Source: Clostridiales bacterium (GTDB taxonomy: Bacteria; Bacillota; Clostridia; Oscillospirales; CAG-272). Taken from it: a stretch of DNA of 64,000 nt. The DNA is taken from positions 1-64,000 of the forward strand of contig QALR01000003.1 in NCBI GenBank assembly GCA_003150035.1, in the 5' to 3' direction. The notes beneath the pieces were generated by a model that was given only the letters and a program-made list of their open reading frames with translations, ran no database searches and was not told the origin of the DNA. Below are positions 8,186 through 16,216 of the stretch, piece by piece; positions within the stretch are counted from its first letter, which is position 1, and every line of letters starts with the position of its first letter. The position numbers and the translations under genes are program-made.

Positions 8186-9379
8186 ATGATTATCATGAAA
8201 AAAATTCTGATTCTTATAGGAGGTCTGCTTGTGCTGTGTCTGCTCTTTGCCGGATGCTTCGGCGAGCCGAATGAGACAACGGATACGAGCGGAACGAAAC
8301 CGTCTGGCACATCCCATACAGACTCATCCAGCACAGGCACTTCGAATCCGGACACATCGGATACAGACAGCAGCACGTCGGACATCATAACAGGAAACGA
8401 CGATTCCTCCTCGGAAATCATCACAGGAAATCCGGACAACACCAGTGGCGCCGAACAAGCGGGTCCGGATACCTCTCCTTTTTCCACAACCCTTCCCATT
8501 TTTGCAAGACTGGATTTCGGGACCAAATCCTTCGCACAAGACAATCATATGACAACTCATGAATATATCGTCGACGTTATGACATACAATGATGAGTTTT
8601 TAACAGTGGAATTCACGGAGGACGCTCTCAAGCTCACAGCAAAAAAAGACGGGACTTTTCAGGCGGCGGGAGAGAACGCCAGCACAGCAGATTCACAGTA
8701 TTTTCTGCGCGGGACAAATACCTGTTACCATATGATGAACGACTTTGCCATCAGCTTTGACAACTTAGTTTCCTATGACTTCGCGGAGGAGCTGCGCTCG
8801 GGATATGGCACATGGGCGGGCTTTCCTTTCACCTTTGACGGTGTGGGAAAAAAGGATCAGTGGCGCGGATATCATCAATATATGAAGATCCGCATCCACA
8901 ATCCGACGGAAAACGACAAAATTGCCGTTCAGTTCAATAACGCATCGGCGTATGCCTCCACACAGTTTATGGTGATGTCGATTGGAAAGCAGAAGGCCGG
9001 CTATGAGACTTATATCTATGACCTTTGCTATGCCGCAACTTATGCCTCCGGTAAAGGCGTTCTCCTGCCTGGGCAGGCACCCGGAAACAACTGGACATGG
9101 AAACAAAATACCAACGTTTCTGGATTGAAATTTCACCTGCTTGGCTCGACATGCTCCTATGCCAACGCCTATTTGAACAACGTGTTTGACGAGGGAGAAA
9201 CGGCGGCAGATTATGACGCTTATGCGGAATATTTCAATCGTCTAGACAGCAGAGCGCTTATCAAGGCCGGCAATACTGTGGAAATTGATTATATTGTTTT
9301 CGGCTCCACACCCGGACAGCTGAAAGGATATCACAGTTATATGGAATCCTCTTCTCTGGCTGATGCGCAAACATCATGA
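8186..9379 (+). CDS. Secreted lipoprotein, family A copy 2
   Basis: 397 residues from this ATG, or 394 from the in-frame ATG at 8195; ribosome-site spacing does not decide between them. The signal peptide ends in LFAGC. A Thr/Ser/Asp-rich linker spans about 25-100, then a domain paralogous to the protein encoded at 6808: LPIFARLDFGTKS, DFAISFDNLVSYD, YHQYMKIRIHNPTEN and a final VEIDYIVFGSTPGQL. Function is unknown; an extracellular binding domain is the best guess. It lies behind the terminator of the first copy and needs its own promoter, but none with good hexamers was found in 7983-8185. A GC-rich imperfect hairpin (8151-8179) lies just before the start. Confidence 0.78.
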   Translation: MIIMKKILILIGGLLVLCLLFAGCFGEPNETTDTSGTKPSGTSHTDSSSTGTSNPDTSDTDSSTSDIITGNDDSSSEIITGNPDNTSGAEQAGPDTSPFSTTLPIFARLDFGTKSFAQDNHMTTHEYIVDVMTYNDEFLTVEFTEDALKLTAKKDGTFQAAGENASTADSQYFLRGTNTCYHMMNDFAISFDNLVSYDFAEELRSGYGTWAGFPFTFDGVGKKDQWRGYHQYMKIRIHNPTENDKIAVQFNNASAYASTQFMVMSIGKQKAGYETYIYDLCYAATYASGKGVLLPGQAPGNNWTWKQNTNVSGLKFHLLGSTCSYANAYLNNVFDEGETAADYDAYAEYFNRLDSRALIKAGNTVEIDYIVFGSTPGQLKGYHSYMESSSLADAQTS

Positions 9380-9395
9380 AAACAAAATGAAATCG

Positions 9396-9436
9396 GGCAG
9401 GAAAACGAACAGAATACCCTGTTTTCCTGCCTTTCC
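9396..9436 (+). terminator. Probable terminator after lipoprotein A2
   Basis: GGCAGGAAAAC (9396-9406) pairs with GTTTTCCTGCC (9421-9431). The following T-run is short, so termination strength is uncertain. Confidence 0.6.
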
Positions 9437-9543
9437 GCAGGTCTTGACAAAACTCGGAGCTGGATGTTTTTATCTCGTTTATCAAAAATTTCAAATTTTT
9501 TTGTAGATATTAACGAAAATCAACCAGAAATAGCCGATACGTG

Positions 9544-9572
9544 TTGACAAAATCCGTATAAAATGCTATACT
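9544..9572 (+). promoter_or_regulatory. Promoter of solute-binding-like lipoprotein B1
   Basis: TTGACA (9544-9549), 17-bp spacer, TATACT (9567-9572). Confidence 0.82.
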
Positions 9573-9653
9573 ATCCAACAGAAACGTTCGCTCTCGAATT
9601 CGAGTTTGACCTGCGAACGGAAAAATATTTTTCAAGCAAAGGAGATTCATTTT

Positions 9654-11213
9654 ATGAAGAGAATTCTGGCACTTGTTCTGTCTCTCGCAATGATTCTCGT
9701 TGTGTTTCTGATGGCCGGATGTGGTGATGACCCCACCGAGACCACAGGCTCTTCCTCCACAAGCGGCACTACCGGCAGTGGGTCAGAGACCGACAACACA
9801 TCGGGAACAAGCGGCGGATCAGAAACCACCGGAGGCAGTGGCGATACCTCCAGCTCGGCTACAGAGCCGACGGAAACAGCAGAGCCTGACGGCTACAGCA
9901 AGCCCTACGGCTTTGAGGATGTCGACTTCGGCGGCGCCACGTTTACCATCGCGGCAGACGACGGTGTTGCGGACGGCTGGGATGCCTCCAAAGAGGTTTA
10001 TTCCGAGGAAACCGACACCATCAGCGTTGCCGTTCGTCTGAGAAACGAAGTTATGCAGGAGCTTTACAACTGCACCATACAGGTTGAAGCAGTCGGCGAG
10101 ATCGGTCCGCTTATTGAGGCAGATCGCACCAGCGGAACGGATCGCATTAAAGCCTACACCGTCAAATACGGCGGCAAAGGCACGGCGGAAGACGGCGCGA
10201 ACTATAATCTTTACACCCTCGGCATCAATTTTGAAAATCCTTGGTGGGATCAGACGTATGTCGATACGTACAGCGTTCGGAAAAACAACGGCACGATGAC
10301 GCTTTATACCATGATTGGAGACTTTGCGCTTTCTTCGTTCAGTGCGACCCACGCCATCATCGTCAACAAGGACGTGCTGGCGACCTCGCCCGTTCAGGAT
10401 GACATTTACGAGCTTGTCAGAAACAAAGAATGGACGATGGATAAATTTATGGAATTTATTATCAATACAGCCCAAGAAAGCAGTGGTAACTCCGAGCTTC
10501 ATTGGAGCGAGGGAGATATCATGGGCTGGGTCAGAACGGCTCATGCCACCCATGGCCTGCATGCTGCCTCCGGCCTTTCCATTATTGAAAACAACGACGG
10601 CGTGCTGTCTCTTGCTGTTGGCAATCATTTAACGGAATGGTCGACCGTTATGGAAACTGCGATCGCTGTATGGGATACACAAGGCTCTGAAACTATTGCT
10701 TATACCGATGTTCAGGAGGCTTTATCCAGCGCAACAACCCTTTTTGGTTCTGAAGTTCTCGATGTTCTGGAAAGAATGAAAGACACCGAAAATGTTTCAG
10801 TCGGCGTACTTCCCTATCCGCTTTACAGCGAATCGCAGGAAAATTATGCGCATTATGTAGATAATCATATCTATGCATATGCTGTTCCGACCTCTGTCTC
10901 CAATCCCACCGTCATGGGTGAATTCCTCGAGGTATATGCGTTCCACTCCAGATATCTTGTTCGCCCCGCTTGGATCGACGCCTACGCCTACGATTACTGC
11001 AGCGATGCGGATTCTGCCGAGATGCTTGAGATCATTCTCGACACCCGCACCTATGACCCCGGCTACCTCTGGTGGTCTCAGTATGAAAGCAGCTTCAGCG
11101 GATTTATTTCCAACGATCAGAACGAAGTCACAAGATGGAACGACAGAAACGCGGCCACGATTCAGAACGATATTAACACATTTGTTGAAAAAATCAGTTC
11201 GAGAGAGGTCTGA
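9654..11213 (+). CDS. Solute-binding-protein-like lipoprotein, family B copy 1
   Basis: 519 residues. The ATG at 9654 is preferred over an upstream in-frame ATG (9606) because AAAGGAGATTCATTTT precedes it and it opens the lipoprotein signal (lipobox MAGC, C23). A Ser/Thr/Gly-rich linker follows to about 75. From FEDVDFGGATFTIA on, it resembles extracellular solute-binding proteins of ABC importers (for example ENPWWDQTYVD, a NKDVLATSP-like segment and a C-terminal LDTRTYDPGYLWWSQY). No permease or ATPase gene is adjacent, so it either serves a distant importer or acts as a free-standing binding protein. The ligand is unknown. A close paralogue follows. Confidence 0.8.
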   Translation: MKRILALVLSLAMILVVFLMAGCGDDPTETTGSSSTSGTTGSGSETDNTSGTSGGSETTGGSGDTSSSATEPTETAEPDGYSKPYGFEDVDFGGATFTIAADDGVADGWDASKEVYSEETDTISVAVRLRNEVMQELYNCTIQVEAVGEIGPLIEADRTSGTDRIKAYTVKYGGKGTAEDGANYNLYTLGINFENPWWDQTYVDTYSVRKNNGTMTLYTMIGDFALSSFSATHAIIVNKDVLATSPVQDDIYELVRNKEWTMDKFMEFIINTAQESSGNSELHWSEGDIMGWVRTAHATHGLHAASGLSIIENNDGVLSLAVGNHLTEWSTVMETAIAVWDTQGSETIAYTDVQEALSSATTLFGSEVLDVLERMKDTENVSVGVLPYPLYSESQENYAHYVDNHIYAYAVPTSVSNPTVMGEFLEVYAFHSRYLVRPAWIDAYAYDYCSDADSAEMLEIILDTRTYDPGYLWWSQYESSFSGFISNDQNEVTRWNDRNAATIQNDINTFVEKISSREV

Positions 11214-11235
11214 GCTTTTAGTTTTTATTTCTAAT

Positions 11236-11280
11236 AGAATAGAAGCGAGGGTATCCAAGATACCCTCGCTTCTTATTCTG
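11236..11280 (+). terminator. Intrinsic terminator after lipoprotein B1
   Basis: GAAGCGAGGGTATC and GATACCCTCGCTTC form a perfect 14-bp stem with a 3-nt loop, followed by TTATTCT. Confidence 0.85.
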
Positions 11281-11447
11281 ATTCCATCCCTGAATATAGA
11301 AATTTCTTTTAGCCATCTGAGACTGTGAATATACGCAGAAAAAGACTTCATTTTCTTGCCTTTTATCAAGCTTTGAAAATGTAGAAAACCTGATTTTTAT
11401 CTATTTTTGTTTCCCATTTAGAGGCGAATAGATCCAGCTACCACGTA

Positions 11448-11476
11448 TTGACAAACTTCACATAAATTGTTATACT
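11448..11476 (+). promoter_or_regulatory. Promoter of solute-binding-like lipoprotein B2
   Basis: TTGACA (11448-11453), 17-bp spacer, TATACT (11471-11476). The stretch 11281-11447 before it is AT-rich and holds nothing recognisable. Confidence 0.82.
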
Positions 11477-11545
11477 ATTTACATAAAAATGTTTGCCGCT
11501 GATTTTAGCTTCATATAAAACATTCAACCAAAGGAGATTCATTTT

Positions 11546-13252
11546 ATGAAGAGATTTCTAGCACTCGTTCTGTCTCTCGCCATGATTCTCACCGTGTTTC
11601 TGATGGCCGGATGTGGTGATGGCACCACCGAGACCACGAGCTCTACATCCACAAGTGGAACCACCGGCAGTGAGTCCGGAACTGAAGAAAGCACACCGGG
11701 AACAAGTACTGAAACGGCAGAAACCACAAGAACTGATAGCACGCCCGGCACAACTGCGTCTACTCCTGATGACACCTCTGACGAGACCACGGGCTCTACA
11801 TCCACAAGTGGAACCACCGGCAGTGAGTCCGGAACTGAAGAAAGCACACCGGGAACAAGCGGCGGAGCCGTAGAACCCACAAGAACTGATAGCACGCCCG
11901 GCACATCAGCATCTACATCAGGAACAACAGCAGAGCTCGACGGCTACAACAAGCTCGACGGCTTTGAGGACGTTGATTTCGGCGGCGCTACCTTCACCAT
12001 CGCAGCCGTGGACGACGATGGTATTTGGAACGAGGTTTATTCCAGTGAAGCTGACACAATCAGTGTGGCCGTTCAGCAGAGAAATAAAGTCATCGAAAGC
12101 CTCTACAACTGCAACATCGAGGTGATGATTGTCGGTGATCCTTATTCCTTCGCTATGGCTGACCGCATGAACGGACAGGAAACTATCCAGGCATATATGG
12201 TTCAGTTCGGTGGCAAGCCTCGAGCGGAAAGCGGCGAGAACTACAATCTTTATAACCTTGGCATCAACTTTGAAAATCCTTGGTGGGATCAGACATATGT
12301 CAATTCTTTCCGTGTCAGAAAGAACAACGGCTCGATGGCTCTTTATTTGGCGGTCGGTGATTTTGCCCTGACTACCTTCAACGAGACTCGTGCCCTTATC
12401 GTGAACAATACCGTTTTGGAAAATTCGCCTATCACAGATGATATTTACGAGCTTGTCAGAAATCATGAGTGGACGATGGATAAATTCGTAGAGATGATCA
12501 AAGCCATCGCAGCCTCCCAGGGTGGCAATTATAACCGTTACTGGAGTGAAGGCGATATCATGGGTTGGGTCAGAACCAGTGATGCCGCCCATGCCCTGCA
12601 TGTCGCTTCCGGCCTCTCGATCATTGAAAATAACGATGGTGTCATGAATTTTGCGGCAAGCGAGCATCTGGCAGAATGGGACAGCGTCATAGACAAAGCT
12701 ATCTCTCTTTGGAATATGGATGAAACGCAGGGCGTGGAAGACATTTCGCCTCTTATCGTTCATGAAGTGGCAAAAAGCAGCAACGTGCTTTTCTTCTCCG
12801 CGGGGCTAGATGTTCTGAGAGAAGCCGACGGTGCTTCAGTCAGCGTAGTTCCCTATCCGCTCTACAGCACGTCTCAGGAAAATTACGCCCATTTTGTGGA
12901 CAATTCCTTTTGTGCGTATGCCGTTCCGACTACCGTTTCCAATCCGGCGGCCATGGGCCAATTTCTTGAGGTATATGCGTTCCACTCCAGATATCTCGTT
13001 CGTCCCGCCTGGGTCGACGCCTACAGCAGCGAATATTGCAGCAATCCGAATGCTGCCGAGATGCTGGAGATCATTCTCGACACCCGCACCTATGATCCCG
13101 GATATCTTTGGTGGTCTCAGTATGAATCCAGCTTCAGCGGCTTTGTTGAGAACGCGCAGAACGAAGTCTCGAGATGGAACGACAGAAATGCGGCCACGAT
13201 TCAGAACGATATTAACACATTTGTTGAAAAAATCAGTTCGAGGGAAAATTGA
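11546..13252 (+). CDS. Solute-binding-protein-like lipoprotein, family B copy 2
   Basis: 568 residues, paralogous to the protein encoded at 9654 over the whole mature domain; both share FEDVDFGGATFTIA, NPWWDQTYV, EWTMDKF, WSEGDIMGWVRT, LSIIENNDGV and an almost identical C-terminus. Lipobox MAGC gives C23. Its linker is longer because a 153-bp unit is tandemly duplicated, adding 51 residues. As with copy 1, there is no neighbouring transporter. The leader and ribosome site (AAAGGAGATTCATTTT) are nearly identical to copy 1, so both are probably expressed alike. Ligand and partner are unknown. Confidence 0.8.
   Translation: MKRFLALVLSLAMILTVFLMAGCGDGTTETTSSTSTSGTTGSESGTEESTPGTSTETAETTRTDSTPGTTASTPDDTSDETTGSTSTSGTTGSESGTEESTPGTSGGAVEPTRTDSTPGTSASTSGTTAELDGYNKLDGFEDVDFGGATFTIAAVDDDGIWNEVYSSEADTISVAVQQRNKVIESLYNCNIEVMIVGDPYSFAMADRMNGQETIQAYMVQFGGKPRAESGENYNLYNLGINFENPWWDQTYVNSFRVRKNNGSMALYLAVGDFALTTFNETRALIVNNTVLENSPITDDIYELVRNHEWTMDKFVEMIKAIAASQGGNYNRYWSEGDIMGWVRTSDAAHALHVASGLSIIENNDGVMNFAASEHLAEWDSVIDKAISLWNMDETQGVEDISPLIVHEVAKSSNVLFFSAGLDVLREADGASVSVVPYPLYSTSQENYAHFVDNSFCAYAVPTTVSNPAAMGQFLEVYAFHSRYLVRPAWVDAYSSEYCSNPNAAEMLEIILDTRTYDPGYLWWSQYESSFSGFVENAQNEVSRWNDRNAATIQNDINTFVEKISSREN
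11630..11935 (+). repeat. 153-bp tandem duplication in the lipoprotein B2 linker
   Basis: Bases 11630-11782 recur at 11783-11935. The first 77 bp of the two copies differ by one base; the middle has diverged; a stretch around 11728/11881 is again identical. The unit is 51 codons, so the frame is kept. Confidence 0.85.
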
Positions 13253-13280
13253 TTTATTTTAACCTATACTTCATGTTGGT

Positions 13281-13332
13281 AAATGTTAAAAAGCGATATC
13301 CTGACCGGATATCGCTTTTTAACATTTTTTTT
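13281..13332 (+). terminator. Strong intrinsic terminator after lipoprotein B2
   Basis: AAATGTTAAAAAGCGATATCC pairs as a continuous inverted repeat across a 5-nt loop (13302-13306) and ends in eight T. Confidence 0.9.
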
Positions 13333-13401
13333 GGCCAAAACAACAGAGACTCCGATGTTTTTTGCCGCTTATCTTTTAGCCCCACCCGGCCGTGTACGTC
13401 A

Positions 13402-13553
13402 AAATTAATGCCCTGCATTTCGCAAGGTAGGTGCCCGCGCCGATACTTTGTGCTCCCAACGTCCGGGGACGGTCGTGACAAAGCAGGACCGTTCGGGAGG
13501 TCTGCATACCCGCATCGGGTAAAGGCTCCAAGAATAAGTTGTAGGTTTAATTT
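13402..13553 (+). ncRNA. ssrS: 6S RNA (RNA polymerase-binding regulatory RNA)
   Basis: 6S RNA mimics an open promoter and binds housekeeping RNA polymerase in stationary phase. The ends pair: AAATTAA (13402-13408) with TTAATTT (13547-13553), then CCTGC with GTAGG. The 5' strand carries TTTCGCAAGG and CGCGCCGATA, matching TTCGCAAGC and GAGCCGATA at the same places in E. coli 6S. CTCCC plus AACGTCC pairs with GGACCGTT plus GGGAG to form the apical rod. A small ACCCG-CAT-CGGGT hairpin sits in the 3' side of the central bubble, as in known 6S RNAs. At about 152 nt it is somewhat short. The exact ends are estimates and no clear promoter was found. Confidence 0.72.
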
Positions 13554-13651
13554 ATGACATATCACGAGAGGGGCAGGATTTGTTCTTCATCCTCTCAAAA
13601 ATTCATATCTTTCTTTTGATGCTATCTATAATATATGCATATAAAAAGCGT

Positions 13652-13942
13652 TTATTCTTCCTCGTCATAGTCAATTTCTGAGAAGACCTCATCATCAAAG
13701 GCATCGGCAACACGGTCATATTCATCGTCATCGTCGATGGTAGACAAAATCTCTTCTCCATCTTCATCTTCCTCAAGCTTCAAAATGACACAATCCCCAT
13801 TATCGTTGTCCGAAACGGGCATCAGGGCATAATAGACGTTTCCGTCGATTTCGAGAGAAGCTATTACTTCAAATTCTGTTTCAATGCCATCTTCATCTGT
13901 CAAAGTAATCAATCCAGAGGGTTCAAACATCTCATCTGCCAT
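13652..13942 (-). CDS. DUF1292 family acidic protein (YrzB-like)
   Basis: A 96-residue, very acidic protein with the DUF1292 pattern: LTDEDGIETEFEVIASLEIDG, then YYALMPV and a DCVILKLEEDEDGEEIL core, ending in an Asp/Glu tail. Members are widespread in Firmicutes and their function is unknown. In many Firmicutes the family sits near yrzL/yrrK and alaS; that context is absent here. An AAAGGA element precedes the ATG and a good promoter lies at 14025-14053. Confidence 0.85.
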   Translation of the reverse strand: MADEMFEPSGLITLTDEDGIETEFEVIASLEIDGNVYYALMPVSDNDNGDCVILKLEEDEDGEEILSTIDDDDEYDRVADAFDDEVFSEIDYDEEE

Positions 13943-14024
13943 AATCGTAAAATCCTTTCTAAATCAATCCAGAACCGTTCCCACTTTCATGGGAGCAAAG
14001 TCCGAAGCTATCCCTTCTGCTTAT

Positions 14025-14053
14025 ATTGTATACCGCGGCGTAAATATTGTCAA
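14025..14053 (-). promoter_or_regulatory. Promoter of the DUF1292 gene
   Basis: On the minus strand, TTGACA (14053-14048), 17-bp spacer, TACAAT (14030-14025). Confidence 0.75.
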
Positions 14054-14172
14054 GAAAATTTTTATTCCAAAAATCACAGGGAATAGAATTTTCTTCGGGC
14101 AAGCACCAGCTCCACTGATTTTTCTTTATCCTTCAAAAGCCACAAACAAAGCCGGATATCCATTCATATGCC

Positions 14173-14757
14173 TTATTGGGCGGGATTGATGTATTTCCAA
14201 TAGCTGCGGAAATAGGATACGCCGGACCATACTGTCATCACAGCCATCGCTGCCATTGTGATGTAGGAGGCGATGTGTCCGCTCCAAACGACAGGCTCAA
14301 GCAAAGCCACCAGAATAAATAATATCTGTGTGCAGGTTTTAACTTTTCCAAGGAAGCCCGCGGCAATGACAATGCCATCTGTATTCGTAACCACCATGCG
14401 CATGGACGTTACGGCAAGCTCGCGGAAAATAACGATCACGGTCGCCGCCAGTAAGAGAATTCCATATACACTCCTGCCCTCGTCGCGTCCCGTCACATAG
14501 CAAAGTGAAATGAGTGCGACAAACACCATCAGCTTATCCGCTAACGGATCAAGAAATTTTCCAAAATTCGTCACAAGCCCGTCGCGTCTGGCGATATGGC
14601 CGTCCACAAAATCTGTGAAGGACGCCGCCCCGAAAAATACAGCGGCAATCAGTCTCGACCATACGCCAAGCCCAAAATCAAACGCGATAAAGATCATCAG
14701 AAACGGCACCATCACCATCCTCGCGATCGTCAGCTTATTGGGTAAATTCAGTTTCAC
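14173..14757 (-). CDS. pgsA: CDP-diacylglycerol-glycerol-3-phosphate 3-phosphatidyltransferase
   Basis: Integral membrane enzyme making phosphatidylglycerol phosphate from CDP-diacylglycerol and glycerol-3-phosphate, the committed step to phosphatidylglycerol. The CDP-alcohol phosphotransferase signature is complete (DFVDGHIARRDG, then G and DPLADK). About five membrane segments are visible. I chose the GTG at 14757 because TAGGAGG lies seven bases before it and the protein then starts KLNLPNKLTIARM, as in PgsA; an ATG 57 bases upstream overlaps rimO and has no ribosome site. The size (194 residues) is normal. It lies 53 bp after rimO in the same direction, and the pgsA-rimO neighbourhood is common in Clostridia. 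Confidence 0.92.
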   Translation of the reverse strand: MKLNLPNKLTIARMVMVPFLMIFIAFDFGLGVWSRLIAAVFFGAASFTDFVDGHIARRDGLVTNFGKFLDPLADKLMVFVALISLCYVTGRDEGRSVYGILLLAATVIVIFRELAVTSMRMVVTNTDGIVIAAGFLGKVKTCTQILFILVALLEPVVWSGHIASYITMAAMAVMTVWSGVSYFRSYWKYINPAQ

Positions 14758-14810
14758 GGCAAACCTCCTAAAATTCCCGCCTGGACGGGATTTTTTCAAT
14801 TTATACAAAT

Positions 14811-16160
14811 TCATAAAATAGTTCTGCCGATGAGATCATAGTCCATGGCTTCTTCAATCTCCACCTCCACCAGGGTTCCAGGCGCAATCCGCTTTTTGCC
14901 GATTGCATTTCTGAAATACACCTTGGTATCGATGTCCGGCGCATCGTGTGCGCTTCTGCCGTAATAAATTTCCGCAACAGGATCAAATGCCTCACAGAGC
15001 ACGGTGACTCGCTTTCCAATCATCTCTTCGTTTTTCCGCTGTGTGATGTGGAGCTGTTCCCTCATTACGATATCATAGCGATCCTGTTTTACCTGCTCGT
15101 CGATTTGCTCCTCAAAATCATAGGCCGGCGTATCCTCTTCGCGGGAATAGGGAAAGGCGCCAAGCCGGTCAAACTGCACCTCGGAGATATATTCGCAAAG
15201 CGCATAAAAATCCTCCTCCGTTTCTCCCGGAAATCCGACAATCACCGTTGTGCGAATGCAGATATCCGGAATTTCGCGTCGCAGCTTTTCCACCACCGAC
15301 CGGATCATAGCAGCGTCACCATGACGGTTCATAGCAGCAAGAATACGGTCGCTGATATGCTGAATAGGAAGATCGATGTATTTGACCACGCGATCGTTGT
15401 TTTTGATTTCCTCTACCAGCTCATCCGTAATTTTATCGGGATAACAATAGAGAATTCGAATCCACGGAATATCCGTCGCCTCACAAATCGCTCGAATCAG
15501 CTCGGGCAAGCAGTATTTCCCATATAAATCCATTCCATACCGTGTGGTATCCTGCGCAATCAGATTCAATTCCTTGACGCCGATGGCCTCCAGTTCCTTT
15601 GCTTCCTCAACAAGCTCCTCTATCGGACGGCTGCGAAAGCGCCCCCGGATAAGAGGAATGGCACAGTATGTGCAGCGGTTGTCACAACCCTCCGCCACTT
15701 TCAAATAAGCTGTATACTCCGGTGTCGTCACAATACGCTCACCGCCAAGCGGCGACGTATTCTTATCCTCAAAGGAGAGATATTTTTCTCCTCTCAGAAC
15801 ACTTTCTACAGCCTCCACAATATGATGATAACTTCCAACCCCAAGGACAGCGTCCACCTCCGGGAGTTCTTCCAAAATTTGTCTTTGATACCGTTCGGCA
15901 AGACACCCCGTCACGATAATAGCCTGCAAAGAACGGTTTTCCTTCAGCCATGCGACATCGAGAATATTTTCAATCGCCTCATCCTTTGCGCTTTCAATAA
16001 ACGCGCAGGTATTGACAATGATAACATCTGCCTCGGTGTCCTCCGGTGTAATCTCATACCCCGCCGCCACTAGCTTTGCTAGCATAACCTCCGTGTCCAC
16101 CAGATTTTTGGAACATCCGAGCGAGACAAAACCGATTTTTATTTTCTTATCGTTCTTCAT
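14811..16160 (-). CDS. rimO: Ribosomal protein uS12 methylthiotransferase RimO
   Basis: Radical-SAM enzyme adding a methylthio group to the conserved Asp of ribosomal protein uS12. The 449 residues show the MTTase N-domain (VSLGCSKNLVDTEVML, NTCAFIESAKDE), the radical-SAM motif CDNRCTYC and a C-terminal TRAM domain (about 385-449). SLGCSKNLVDTE and the RGRFRSRPIEE segment are RimO-type rather than MiaB-type. It follows cysS on the minus strand with about 56 bp between. The related MtaB enzyme is encoded at 48581. Confidence 0.94.
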   Translation of the reverse strand: MKNDKKIKIGFVSLGCSKNLVDTEVMLAKLVAAGYEITPEDTEADVIIVNTCAFIESAKDEAIENILDVAWLKENRSLQAIIVTGCLAERYQRQILEELPEVDAVLGVGSYHHIVEAVESVLRGEKYLSFEDKNTSPLGGERIVTTPEYTAYLKVAEGCDNRCTYCAIPLIRGRFRSRPIEELVEEAKELEAIGVKELNLIAQDTTRYGMDLYGKYCLPELIRAICEATDIPWIRILYCYPDKITDELVEEIKNNDRVVKYIDLPIQHISDRILAAMNRHGDAAMIRSVVEKLRREIPDICIRTTVIVGFPGETEEDFYALCEYISEVQFDRLGAFPYSREEDTPAYDFEEQIDEQVKQDRYDIVMREQLHITQRKNEEMIGKRVTVLCEAFDPVAEIYYGRSAHDAPDIDTKVYFRNAIGKKRIAPGTLVEVEIEEAMDYDLIGRTIL

Positions 16161-16216
16161 ACCAATTTAAAATCCTTATTTATACTGTCGTATATTATAA
16201 TTTATACAAACGAATA

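Noticed and set aside
13249..13565. Overlapping open frames on both strands in the 6S region
   Set aside because: They cross the terminator, lack ribosome sites, and the RNA structure explains the region better.
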